This document shows positions 33,601 to 46,160 of a DNA stretch of 64,000 nt, one piece after another; within the stretch, counting starts at the first letter, position 1, and the number at the start of each line of letters is the position of its first letter. The stretch is from Akebia trifoliata (Eukaryota; Streptophyta; Magnoliopsida; Ranunculales; Lardizabalaceae): positions 20,911,884-20,975,883 of the forward strand of contig CM030706.1 of the NCBI GenBank assembly GCA_017979445.1. The letters run 5' to 3'. The notes under the pieces were generated by a model. The model made no database searches, had not been told where the DNA came from, and saw only the letters and a program-made list of their open reading frames with translations. The translations under genes were made by a program, and so were the position numbers.

Positions 33601-35168
33601 GTTATATTAAATAATGATGAACTCATTAACATCACCTAAGTTTATTCTTTGAGTTAAACTAGGTATATTCATTGTTTACTCATCAATAAATTGATATTCA
33701 ACACCAAATTTATGGTACAATGAGCTAAGAATCTTAAAATAAAATTTTATTTTATCATAATCTTATACCAAAACAAAATTAATGCCACTAACCAAAATCT
33801 GAGTTCAACCACTGAAATTAAAAGGTGACCCAAATATTAACTCAATTACATAAACGAAATCTTGCAGTTTCATAAACCAAAATTTGGAATCATATATTTA
33901 CAAGAAATCTGAAATTTATATGACTGAAAATTGAAACCATGTACATATGTAAAATCTGAAATTTCCCAAAGCTGAAAATTGAAATCATATTCATATATGA
34001 AGTTTGAAATTTATAAAACTGAAAACTGAAATCATATACATATGTAAAAACTAAATTTTCCAAAACCGAAAATTGGAATCATATTCATAAATAAAATCTA
34101 AAATTTATAAAATTGAAATCATATACATATGTAAAAACTAAAATTTCCCAGAACCGAAAATTGGAATCATATTCATATATGAAATCTGAAAGCTGAAAAT
34201 TGAAATCATATAAATATGTAAAACTGAAATTCACAAAATCAAAAATTGAAAATATATACATATCCACAAAGCAAAATTCCCAAAATGGAAATTGAAATTA
34301 CATGTAAAATCGAAATTCCAAAACAGAAATCGAAATTATGCATATACATGTAAACTAAAATTTCAAATACCGAATTTATATATACATGAAAAAATCAAAA
34401 TTCCAAATATCGAAACTATATACACATGAAAAGTTGAAATTCCAAACACCGAATTTATATATACATAAAAAATTGAAATTACAAATACCGAATTTATATA
34501 TACATGAAAAATTGAAATTACAAATATTGAATTTATACATACATGAAAAATTGAAATTCCACATACCAAAATTCTATATACATGAAAAATTGAAATTCCA
34601 AATATCGATTGAATATATATATGAAAATCAGAAATCCCAAAATATCGATTGAATATATATGAAAATAAGAATTCCCAAAATATGAATTGAATATATGTGA
34701 AAATCAAAATTCCCAAATACCGATTGAATATATATATATGAAATCAAAATTTTCAAATATCGATTAAATATACATGAAAATTGGGCTTACCAAAATACCA
34801 AAATTAAGTCATGTACATACATGAAATTCAACAATTTATGTGGATCGGCTGGATTTGTAATTGATGGATATCACTTCTTTTATAACTCCCTTCTTTTGTG
34901 CATTCTACACAAATTGTTCTTTTTCTAACATTTTCAAAATGGGGTAGTCGATCCTTTTTGTGCGTTCTAGAATTATTCTTTTAGTAGGTTTCTTATCCAT
35001 CAAGGTTTCTTATTAATCTTAAATAAATATAATAGTTCTAAGTATATTGGGTTTCTATTAATATTGATATCCATTATTTTATAGAATCCATGTGCAATTT
35101 GGAAACCAAAATCGTGGAGGTCAGCCGACCTAGGTCAATGAGGCCACAACGTTACACAGGATTCTAAC
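33601..35168. repeat. AT-rich zone with 39-bp degenerate minisatellite
   Basis: From about 33850 to 34790 the sequence is built from diverged units of GAAATTCCAAATAYCGAATT plus TATATATACATGAAAAATT. In the clearest part (34370-34610) the period is 39 bp, giving 13-residue periodic ORFs on both strands (NFNFSCIYKFGIC on the minus strand), which are artefacts of the repeat. Flanks 33601-33850 and 34800-35168 are AT-rich and unclassified; they may be the leader or LTR of G. Confidence 0.75.
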
Positions 35169-37027
35169 TATAGCGTCCTGTCAAATGCTAACACAAAATC
35201 CCATGTCAGATCTTGAGGCACTAGGTGGCGCCTTGAAATTTCGGCATGGTCTCCTCTGTTTATGTTAGCATTCCAAGGCGATAAATACCTGCACCTAATA
35301 AATAACATACACGATATCCTACATATATACATACAAAATAGAATAATAGTATAAGCTTATATACATCTAATAATATATGATAAATCAGAGTGCTGAAGAA
35401 AAAATTTATATGCAGGATTAATTAGAAACTCCTCACTCTAACAAAATTCCTAACACTCAAAATCAAAATCTATATTCCTACCTAGACAACCTGACGTCAC
35501 TAGGTATAGTCCAATGCTTACCATGAAAAGAACTCTAGTCGTTTATCTAACCTACCAGATAATCCTCACTCGTCTTCTATACCTATCTCGCTAAGCTTTG
35601 GATCTGAAATTAAAAAAATGGAGAAGGAAAGGGTGAGTAACAATGGTTACCCAGTAAGGAAGCAAACAATTTCTACCAATAACCTCTCCTAACATGAGCG
35701 AATAAACATACTAAATCATTTTAAGATATGAAAAAATTCAGATGAAACTACGATTAGCTAGTACATATAGCCAGGGATGAATAACTAAATATTTTAAAAC
35801 TCACATTACATTTTCTTTTTATACAAATCTAATTGACCAAATGGAAAAATTAAACATGCATTTCATTTTATATATCCAAATAATGCACTATATATACATA
35901 ATACACAATGGTGGAGTAGTCGCTTCTAATTGGGACATGGTGTTACAATTCTTTGTGTCAGTCGCTGCACTTACCATACTTAGTTGACCATTTATCCGAC
36001 TCAGGCTAGCCGTTTGACATGACCTTAAGCAATGGGTCTCTTTTCGATGTGTCAGAACGTTCGACTACTATAGATTGTTAGTGATCACTGACTATTCATC
36101 TTCGTCTATGCCTATCAAGTGTGCATGTGATTCCCAAATATACAATCCATTCGTATACGACTACCTTTACATTACAAGTTCACAATAAAGATAGAGAACA
36201 ATAAACCTAGATTCCAGACGTGACTCCACTCTTATATGCATCCCATATCACGTATGAGTTTAGTTGTCCCTACCGTACATCCTAGCATAATATATCACTT
36301 CGATTGATATGACAGACTATCCCTTCAAGTATTCACAAGCTCTTTAACAGTTTACAAAATAACTACATATACATATCATTTTTCTTTTAAAAATAAATAA
36401 GAAATTAACATTACAGAGTTGAGAATGGATATCTAGTTTCCTACCATGCAACTATGGCCTAAAATAAATAACAGAACAGAAAAGTAATCAGCGTCTCGTG
36501 CTAACAGAAAGTAAATAAACATGCAACCAATATCATTATCCCTAGATATCATTCATCAACCCACACATAGCATCATAATGCAAAATGCAGACATCACCCA
36601 TCAGGTGTGACTCTGACATTTTACCGTTTCATAACATTTTTCTAATTTTTATAATTTTCAATCTTTCGAATACCATATTCATTTTTTGACATTCATAAAC
36701 TCAATATGAGTTCATTGATTGTTAAAACTTTTTTCAAACCTTGAAATTCATTTTTATTAATTAAATTAAAAAATTACAAAACTTATATCAACATGGGGTC
36801 CGAGTAGTGCACAGAACCCCAACTGGCTAGTGCAAAACCCAATGAAATATCCTACCCATGTATAATTTATTATAAAATATAATTAAACATATCAAATATA
36901 CAAGTTCTGGCATTATTTTGAAATAACCAAATGAATTCTATATTTTTGGAAACATATCACAAGTTTTCGTTAAAACCCTAAATGCAATTTTTACAATCAA
37001 CGGTTACCAATAGAAATTGAAAGTCCT
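35169..37027 (-). repeat. 3' LTR of element D, distal part
   Basis: Reverse of the last part of the D-family LTR. The right end of the minus-strand LTR reads ...GGACGCTATA (TA where CA is expected). It matches 55961 back to about 54100 in reverse, including CGAAATTTCRAGGYGCCACCT and ACTGGGTAACCATTGTTACTC (reversed at 35637-35660). Continues at 40191. Confidence 0.88.
37023..37027. repeat. Target-site duplication GTCCT (left copy)
   Basis: GTCCT here and at 40191-40195 flank the nested solo LTR exactly. Confidence 0.9.
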
Positions 37028-40000
37028 TATAAAATCTTGAGTTTTTTATTCATATATCGAGGAAAAATAAATAATGAAATTTTGAGAAAATTTTGAAAGT
37101 GAAACTTAGGGGTAAAACTTTAGGATGTTTTTTATCATTTATAATAGAATCTAACCTCACCATTGGATTCAAAATGATCGAAAAATATATTTTAATTTGT
37201 AAGCACGCTCAAATGCGAGTCTGAATAGAAAAGTTACAAAATCCTTGACTATCGAGTCCGACTAGGCTAAAATAATGACTTCTTGCTAGAGTAAGAATTG
37301 TTAAGATTCGATCATACCATTGGATTCATAATAAAAAATTATTGAAAATAAACTACTTACTTATCATTTTTGAAGCACAAAAAATTGAATTATCGTCAAA
37401 AATGAAAACGATATCAGTTTTACAATCCCATCAGGCCAAAAATGTAAATTTTTGTTCGAGATAGAATTTATAGAAAGTGACCATACCATTAGATCTAGAA
37501 TGAAAAATTAGACAAAATAGAATATTCATTCGTCACTTTTGGAGTTCAGACGGTCAAGTTATCGTCGATCGAAACAATAGGCGAAATACCGATTTCTTCC
37601 CAAGACTTTATATAAATAATTTTTTTTACTATTCATCTTCCAAATTCATCTAAAATCAGCCAACGATATTTGTTTTTTTTTTTTTTTAAATTCATTTTTC
37701 TCTGATTTTCTACCTTAGATTCACCACGATCGGCTCGCCATCAACTTTCGACACAAAAGGGAGAAACATCTGCAGTCTCGTTCTCTACAAAACCCACCCA
37801 ACTTCTTTTCGTTTCACCTTCTTTTTCATCCCGTACAGCAAAAAATCAGCTATATTTATATACGGGGATTTCAAAATTTTAACCTTGAATTTCATTAGTT
37901 TCGAGGTCAAACCGTCCTCCGTCGTAGAAGGGAGAAAGGACGACGACGTCGAGATCTTCAAAACCACCGAATTGAGTAAAAAATCAACCTTCTTGAAGTT
38001 TGAATCACCTCAATTTTCGTGTCAATTTTCTTGATTTCCACGTACGTGCTTTCATTTCGTTATCTAGAGATGATAAGGAACTCTCAATTTCTATTAGTAA
38101 TCGTAGATTGTGAAAATTTCATTTAGGATTTTATTAAAAATTTGTGTTGAGTTTCAAAAAATATAGAATTCAATTAGTTATTTCAAATTCACGCCAGAAC
38201 TTGTATATTTGATATGTTTAATTATATTTTATAACAAATTATATGTGGGTAGGATATTTCAACGGGTTATTTTCGTCAGTTGGGTCCTATGCACCATTCG
38301 GACCCTGTTTTGATTTAAGTTTTGTATTTTTTCAATGTTATTAATAAAAATAAATTTCATAGTTGAAAAAAATGATTTAATATTCAGTTAACTCATATTG
38401 AGTTGATGAATATCAGAAAGTGAATATTTTATTTTTGAAAAATTGATAACTACAAAAATTAGAAAAAGGAAAAAAGTGGGATGAAATGGTCAAATGTCAG
38501 AATCACACCCGAGGGGTGATGTCTGCATTTTACATCCGAAAAGATGGGATGTCACACCCCGTGTACGTGTCAAACTGGGCTTGCGATTAGTTAGGATAGC
38601 GGTGTGGTAGCAATACTACACATGGCATGCTCCATTAGCTGACACGTGGCTGCGGATAGGAAATACGTCCAAGGAGTGATATCTGCATTTTACATTGTAA
38701 TGCTGTGTGTATGTTGGTGAAGGGATATCTAGGGATAATGACTGGTTGCATATTTATTTACTTTCTGTTAGCACGAGGCGTTGTTTATTTTTCTGTTTAG
38801 TTATTTATTTTAGGCCTGGTGGCCACAGTTGCATGGTAGGAAACTGGATATCCATTCTCAACCTTGTATTGTTAATTTCTCTTTTATTTTCAAATGAAAA
38901 TAATATATATATATATGTAGCTATTTTGTGAGTTATTAAAAAATCTATGAGTGCTTGAAAAGATAGTGCGTCATATCATCCGGAGTGGTGTACTATCTTA
39001 GGATGTATGGTAGGGACCACTAAGCTTATACATGGCATGGCACGCGTATGAGAGTGGAGTCACAACTGGAATCTGGGTTTATTCCTCTCTATCTTTACTA
39101 GTGAACTTGTAATGTAAAGATGGTTGTATACAAACAGTTTATATATTTGGGAATCACATACATACTTGATAGGCATAGACGAAGATGATTAGTCAGTGAT
39201 CACTAACAATCTATAGTAGTCAAACGTTTTGACACATTGAAAAGAAACCCATTGCTTACGGTCACGTCAAATGTCTAGCATGAGCTAGATAAATGGTCAA
39301 CCAAGTGTGGTAAGTCCAGCAACCAGCCACAAAATCAGGAACTAAAAGCCAGTAAGGAATTGTAACTTCATGTCCCGACTAGAAGCGATCTAGTCGTGAA
39401 TCCCTACTCTCTAATTCCACTACTCCACCATTGTGCATTATGTATTTGTTATTTTATTTTGATATATAAAATGAAATGCATGTTTAATATTTCCATTTGG
39501 TCAATTAGATTTGTATAAAAAGAAAATATTATAGTGAGTACTACTGATGAATGTAATGTGAGTTTTAAAATGTTTAGTTGCTCATCCATGGCTATATGTA
39601 CTAATTAATCGTAGTTTCTACAGTGAAACTTTGCATATGTTAAAATGATTTAATATGATTATTCGTTCATATTAGGAGAGGTTATTGGCAAAAATTGATT
39701 GTTTCCCTACTAGGTAACCATTGTTACTCACCCTTTCCTTCACCAAATTTTTTTAGTTTTAAATTTAGAGCTTGGCGAGACAAGTATAGAGCATAAGTGA
39801 GGATCATCTGGTTGGTCAGATAGATAACCAGAGTCCTTTTCATGGTAAGCATTGGGTTATACCTAGTAGCGTCAGGTTATTCAGGTAGTCTTATAGATTT
39901 TGTTCTAAGCGTTAGGACTTTTGTTAGAGTAAGGAGTTTTATATAATCTTGTATAATAATTCTTTTTTCCGCACTCTGATCTATTGTACGTTATTAGATA

Positions 40001-40190
40001 TATATAGGCTTTCGCTAGTTATTATATTTTGTATGTATATACAGGATAATGTATGTCGTTTATTAGGTGCAGGTTGAACGCCTTGGAATACTAGCATAAA
40101 CAGAAGAGACCATGCCGAAATTTCGAGGTGTCACCTAGTGCCTCGAGATCTAACATGGGGCTTTGTGTTATCATTTGGCGGGGAGCTATA
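37028..40190 (+). repeat. Solo LTR, D family, nested in the D 3' LTR in opposite direction
   Basis: 3,163 bp, nearly the same length as the solo LTR at 52796-55961 (3,166 bp) and alignable along its whole length. Both terminal dinucleotides are mutated: it starts TATAAAATC (family TGTAAAA) and ends GAGCTATA (family GCGCCACA). GTCCT duplications prove the boundaries. ORFs 37785-37967 and 38707-38931 are chance frames. Confidence 0.92.
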
Positions 40191-41245
40191 GTCCTTACTA
40201 TTCTTTATGCGATAGGATCGAAGTATGTGCACAAAAATTGAGATGATCGACGTTGAAATTGAGACGTGTTGAACTTTGAGGTGGTCGATTTTTGAATTTG
40301 ACCCAGTAGTTTTGAAGGTCTTGATGCCGTCATCCTTTCTCCATTTTGTTGCGGAGGACGGTTTGGCCTCGAAATAGATGAAATCCGATGTATAAAATTC
40401 GAAAGCCCCGAATCACATACAACTGATTTTCGATGAAATGGGATTAAAGAGAAAAGAAAACGAAAGGAAGTTGGGTGGATTTAGTAGAGAACGATGTCGC
40501 AAACGTTTTTCCCTTCTGCGTCGGAGGTCAAAGACAAACCGTTTGTAGTGAATCTACAGTTGAAACTTGAAAAAAATCAATTTCTTTTTAAAAAGTTGCG
40601 GGGGGTTTTTGACGATTTTACATGATGATGAATAGTAACTTCATTTAAAAATTATTTGTATAAATTTTTGGGACGATATCGATATTTTGCCTATTGTTTC
40701 GTTTGATGCTAACTTGACCGTTCAGACTCCAAAAGTGACGAATAAATATCCTATTTGGTATAATTTTTCATTCCAGATCTAATGGTGTAGTCAAATTTTA
40801 TAAATTATATCTCTAACAAAAATTTACCTTTTCGACCCGATGGGACCCTAAAATTGACGTCGTTTTCATTTATAACGATAATTTGACTTTTTAGACTCCA
40901 AAAATGACAAAATAAATAGTCTATTTTCTATAATTTTTAATTACGAATCCAATGGTATAATCGAATTTTAAAAATTCTTTCTCAAGAAAAAAATTCATTA
41001 TTTTAGTCTGATCTGACTCGAAAATCAAGGATTTTGTAACTTTTCTATTCGGACTCGCATTTGAACGTACTTATAGGCTAAAATATGCTTTTCGATCATT
41101 TTGAATCTAATGGTGAGGTCAAATTTCCTTAAAAATGATCAAAATTTTCTTTTACAATTTTATCCTAATTCCCACTTTTACGATTTTATCAAAATTTCAC
41201 TATTTAGTTTTCTCGAGATACGAATAAAAAACTTGGGATTTTACA
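40191..41245 (-). repeat. 3' LTR of element D, proximal part
   Basis: Reverse of the first ~1 kb of the family LTR. It ends GGGATTTTACA, the reverse of TGTAAAATCCC, immediately beside the polypurine tract at 41246-41256. Confidence 0.88.
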
Positions 41246-41256
41246 TTCTCCCCTCC
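41246..41256 (-). other. Polypurine tract of element D and pol end
   Basis: On the minus strand GGAGGGGAGAA lies just before the LTR. The overlapping frame reads FNFEDEICITEGRM then stop, the terminal peptide found in the same place in B (FEDKILF-GG). Confidence 0.8.
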
Positions 41257-42117
41257 GTAATACAAATTTCATCTTCGAAATTGAAATCATACCTTATCAA
41301 GCTTTGTCGCGATTCTACTAACACGACATGTGTAATAAACAACACCTCTTTTCGATTATCATCTATTCTTGATTCAAAGCCAATCTCATTTTTAATTCAT
41401 AAATCTTATGTTACATATTTTTCATCAACCCAATACATTCATCAATTAATCACTCTTAATCACTCTCATATTCCAACTAATCCATTATTTGTCTAACCCT
41501 AAGATAACAATCAACTCACATTATATAAATTCCCTATCAATATCTATCAACAACAATTCTTACACATATTTTTTATTCTTTATCTTCTTTACTTCCTCAC
41601 CAATTACGCCGTCTATTATGTTTTAGTCATACTTGCCATGAATATTACTCATCACTGCATAGACTTATCACAAATACACCACTACTATTTGCACACCATT
41701 TAATACTTTTTAATAAAATAATACACAACATCCACACTTAATATGCCCCTACTATAATAGAAATATCTACTAACAATATATTCGTAAATTGCATTAAAAT
41801 CTCCATTCCTAATACACTATTATCTTTATATGTAATTCAATATTTCATTTTCTAGTCTACCTTACCATGCCTATTTCATCAACATTATGTTTCCCATACT
41901 ACCTCAATAGTTTTTTATCAATCATAGTCTCTCTGTGGTGTAGATAATTTCATTACTCGACTTTTGTCAGTAGTTTCTAGCTCTAGCAAGTGTGTAAAAT
42001 CTTAGTAGAATTATATGATCTAGAAGAACTAGTATTGAATAGAATTCCAATTTCTAACATTATAATTAAAAATCATACCTTCCAAAACTTCGTAGGATAC
42101 AAGTATTTTCTCTTGGG
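41257..42117 (-). other. Element D deleted pol region
   Basis: AT-rich and C-rich on the plus strand, with no protease, RT or integrase motif on either strand. Only the final pol peptide next to the polypurine tract is recognisable. The ORF at 41101-41496 crosses LTR and tract and is spurious. Confidence 0.55.
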
Positions 42118-42659
42118 TCACAACCCTTGCTTGCGACTATGATAGGGGCACTCTCTCTTGATATGTCCCACCTTACCACACACGTAACATGTCAACGATC
42201 TTGTCTTCGTAAGTTTCTTTGGAGTGGGAAGTTCGTAGACCGGGGTTTGTAGGCTTTGAACCTGCCTTGTTGGTTCATTTGGCCCTATTGGCATCATTGG
42301 AGCTCCAACTGATTTATAACTCAATGATGGGGAAACCCTACAACTTAGTAGTGGACGAGTTTTATGTTATGGGTTCATTGATCCGGGAGAGATTGGTCTC
42401 GAATACAATGGTCTTTTGATCGGGTTTGATCTTGAAGGAAGAGAGGTCTTGGGTTGACTGGTTTGTCCTCGGGACATTTGTAATTCCATTCCCTCTCGCT
42501 TTTGACCTATAGTTCGGTTTGTTTGTGGTGGAAAAAGTATTTCATCAATCTTGGTAAAATCCAATGGCCATATTTTTCCTTGAGTTGGTCCATCTAACAT
42601 TTTTCTTAGTCACAGATCTTTAATCGGTTGATGTCGACCCGAACATTATTCCCATTTAT
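42118..42659 (-). pseudogene. gag: gag C-terminus with zinc knuckle (element D)
   Basis: Minus-strand frames: GKIWPLDFTKIDEILFPPQTN and MELQMSRGQTSQPKTSLPSRS (42367-42600), then TPKKLTKTRSLTCYVCGKVGHIKRECP (42140-42220). The CCHC knuckle CYVCGKVGHIKREC is intact at 42148-42189. The basic Ser/Gln/Pro linker before the knuckle is usual for chromovirus gag. The protein is joined to its N-terminus at 60333 once element E is removed. Not functional: shifts at about 42330 and 42610. Confidence 0.8.
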
Positions 42660-42664
42660 GTCTC
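42660..42664. repeat. Target-site duplication GTCTC (left copy, element E)
   Basis: GTCTC here and at 60328-60332 bracket element E. Confidence 0.92.
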
Positions 42665-43851
42665 TGTAGACACCCCATTTTTGCATCTGCCTAATTTGAC
42701 AATTCGTCACCCGATTACCATGAATTCCTAATGATGATCGCAAAGAACTTGAAGGCTTGTGAGTACCGTCCCTGATTCCTTCCGTTTCCAATCTTTTCAT
42801 CTCCCCAATTCGTTATGACTCGACATAGAAATTTACGCACGTTTAGGATCGCTGTACCTTACACTCGATTTACCAGGTATGTACGCTTTAGGTTCGATAC
42901 ACAGTTTGATAAATTAGAGACCTCGCTACACTAGGAAAATGCAACTTTGAAACATAGAAATAATCACGTTTGAACTGAAAGAAACCTCACGCTAGAATTT
43001 GTAAAAATTTGTAAAAGTCAACAAAATAATGAAAATACCTTTTATAAATTTCAGACCTCCGAAAGACCTCGAAAGTATTTCCATTGCACTAAGAACATGA
43101 TTTCAAGTCTAACGGGACCCAAATCGATGAAAACGGAAAAATTTAGGAAAAATCATAAAAATGACCGAAATACCCCTCAACCTACAAATTCAAGTTAGAA
43201 ATCCCGATCCTTAAGAAAATGTAATAAAAATTGAAATCCATTTGAAAATAAAATCTAAGTAAAAATAAAACTCAAATTAAACAATTAAACAATTAAAAAT
43301 AAAATCAAACAATTAAAATTAAAATCAAATTAAAATTTAATCAAGAAACCAATTAAAATGCAAAATTAAAATTAAATTAAAATTAAAATTATTCAACCAA
43401 TTAAAACACAAACTTAATTTAAAAAAAAAAATCAACTAACCACTAAATTCGAATTCAAATTGGAGTCCAACTAAATTAACAACTTCAAAATAAAAAATCG
43501 AACTCAATCGACCTAATAAAATTGAAATTAAATCTTAATTGGACAATCAAAATCTGAAATAAAATACAAATTCAAAACTTAAATATCGAATTAAAATATC
43601 GACAAAACCCAATTGAAATTCAAAATTAAAATCAAATTATAATCCTTATAATCAACCAACAAAAAAATTAACCAATCGATAATTGACTTACCGTAACTCA
43701 ACAACAAGAGATAACTAATAAGATGAGTAGCGTGGGATCGCCCCACCATCATTCTCTAAAAGAGAATAAATAAAAACAATAAGAGAGAAATATGTGGAAA
43801 GAAAAAGAGAAAAAAGAAACAAACTTTTTTTAAAATAGGAAGTTGTCTTCC

Positions 43852-43858
43852 ATAAATA
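43852..43858 (+). promoter_or_regulatory. LTR TATA box (element E)
   Basis: CATAAATAGAGAGAGACG, identical in the 3' LTR at 58018-58024, followed by a CT-rich stretch resembling plant 5' untranslated sequence. Confidence 0.6.
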
Positions 43859-44580
43859 GAGAGAGACGTTTCTCTCTCAAAGGACGACTGGGTTCTCTTC
43901 TTCCTCTCTCCTTCGGCTCTCCCTGCTCTTTGGGCATTCTCAGCTCTCTCTCTGGGACGCTTTGGCTATTCTGCTCTCCACGTTTTCTCTTCACAGCCTC
44001 TCTTTGTGCTGCACGTCCAGCTCTCTCTCTCTCTCTCATATTCGGTTCTACAGCAATCCAACTCACCTTCATCATCTCCACTGCTGCAACAACATTCCCA
44101 GCCCTCTTTATTACGCCCTCTACACCTTCCCAGCCTTTTCTCTGTCTTCAGTTCATCTTCAACAACTACCCCAATAGCATAATCACGTCCCTACTCTCAT
44201 CCTTCATCTTCAATACATCCTACCTTTGCTGCATACATCTCTGTTCCTATCTCTACACAGCACAACACCAATACAGCCATGTTTTGGCTAAACTTCAGTG
44301 CCCCATTGTTGCCCTCCTTTCTTCTCCATGTCCTCAACATTACCCTCCTCTAAATAACCCCCTATTTCGATTTGTTGCTGCAATAACCAACGCCCCAGCC
44401 CTCATTTACTTCTGTTTCTTGTTACCCAATGCCTAGTAATTTCTTTCCATTTCTCTCTATAAAAAGAAGTCTCCTTCACTGCCTGCAACGCCTCTCGCTA
44501 TCCGCTTATATCTTCACAGCCACAGTGCAGAAGTCTTCGAGTCCTACCTGAAGGAATCAATCAATTATTCCCGATTCAAT

Positions 44581-44588
44581 AGGTAAGT
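44581..44588 (+). promoter_or_regulatory. Splice-donor-like site in element E LTR
   Basis: AGGTAAGT, the plant consensus donor, about 730 bases after the TATA box and followed by a U-rich tract as in plant introns. It is preserved in the 3' LTR (58753-58760). Function is inferred only. Confidence 0.45.
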
Positions 44589-46141
44589 TACTTTTTTTTT
44601 TTTTTTTTTTTTATTCTTTCATATCGCATAGGATCCGATAGATTTTTTTATGTATTATTATATTTTTTATATAGGTAGGACTAGGAAGGTATTTTTTTAT
44701 TTTACGTAGTTTTTTTATATTTTTCATATTGATAAGGTTAGGATAGTTTTTATTTTTATATATTCTTCTCTATGTTTTATTCATTTTTTTTGTTAGGAGA
44801 ATTTGCTTTTTTGTATTATTTTTCACTATAGGGTTCACCATATATTTATTGTGTATATTTTCTTAGTTTTTTTTATTTTATTTGTATTGTTTTTGCATAT
44901 TAATAGGTTAGGAGAACATTTTTAGGCTTCATCTTGCTTATTTTTATTTGTTAGTCTTTATTTTTTTATTTGATTTTCGCATGTTAGTAGGATTAGAGGA
45001 TTTTGTTTTTATCATGATGATTACGTTCAAGATGAATTTATATGATTTGTGATGATATTCAAACTCCTTATATAATTTTGAGATTTTTTCCATGTGATTA
45101 ATGTACCCCTTAACTTGATAAACATGCATGTCATTGAATAATAGTTTATTTGGAAAGATCGAAAATCATGAATACAAGCCCGTTTGATTATTTTGAGAAT
45201 TGGTTGAATGTGGGATTCTTCATTATTATTTTGTTAATTTCCAATTTAAGGATTCATCATAAATTCATAATTCCCTGATTTGGAAACTCCTATTCGTAAT
45301 CTCATTGGAAAATTCATATTTGGAACACTCTAGTATGGAAATTGCATAATTTTTATTTTGGGAAAATGAATATTTATAGGCTTCTAATTTAGAAAGTTTA
45401 CGTTTTAGTAATTCCCAATCTTAAAGATTGTGCATTTTCACATTTAGAATGTTCATGGGTTTGAAATTTCTAATTCGAAAATTTATACTTTCGAAAACTT
45501 TTTATTTTGGGAGAATTCAATTTTTAAATTTCTAATTTGGGTGCTCACCATATATCTCTTGAATTCTAATTTAGGAAATTTCACTTTCCTAATTTGAAAA
45601 TATTATAAATCCCAATTTAGCAGGTTTCTATTCGTAATCTTCCCATTTAGAAGATTCTCATGAGTTTCAATTTGGACAATGTGGAAAATATTTACATGTT
45701 AAATCCCGTAATGGATTTCAGATCATGGAGCTAATTAGGACTTTTTCAAACCCTTGCATATTTCGTGGAATTCAAAGAATGATCATGTAATAATTAGGAC
45801 AATTTTAGCCATAGGATTTTTTTGGCAAGCCCAACATAAATTGATGATGATGATTGGACTACAACCTTGACCGTAGTCTTTGTGTGTTGATCATAGGATG
45901 ATCTTGGATCGTAGTAGTGATTGATCATCTTGATCAGGCGGGTTCGATGCCTAACACCTTTCGAAACCCGTAATCTGACACCTTACCCATTTCTTTGATC
46001 TGCGGATCAACCCATATCCATTTGGGATTATTTATGGTTCCTAGACCTAAACTAGGTGGCGACTCCCATTTCTTAAAACTCCCCCACTAATAAATCGGAC
46101 CCCCATCCATTATTTAGTGAAAAAGGGTCGAGGTGATTTCA

Positions 46142-46160
46142 ATGGCGACTCCACTAGGGA
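46142..46160 (+). other. Primer binding site of element E
   Basis: ATGGCGACTCCACTAGGGA directly after the LTR; same type as in A and C. Confidence 0.75.

Larger units (their letters stand above)
42665..46141 (+). repeat. 5' LTR of element E
   Basis: 3,477 bp, from TGTAGACACCCC to GGTGATTTCA. In order: AT-rich U3 with AATTAAAAT runs (43230-43640), TATA box 43852-43858, a pyrimidine-rich transcribed-like stretch (43860-44560), a splice-donor consensus at 44582, and a T-rich part. Near the end is GGCGACTCCCATTTCT and a CCTAACACCTTTCGAAACCC block, as in U5 of the A family. The 197-codon frame at 43843-44436 is shifted and stopped in the other LTR and is not a gene. Confidence 0.93.

Noticed and set aside
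34363..34716. Periodic protein-like ORFs on both strands
   Set aside because: They follow from the 39-bp tandem repeat; period is a multiple of three, so frames stay open by chance.
43843..44436. 197-codon ORF in the 5' LTR of E
   Set aside because: The equivalent frame in the 3' LTR (58009) stops after 103 codons and shifts. The sequence is a CT-rich transcribed-like LTR stretch giving Ser/Leu-rich frames on any strand.
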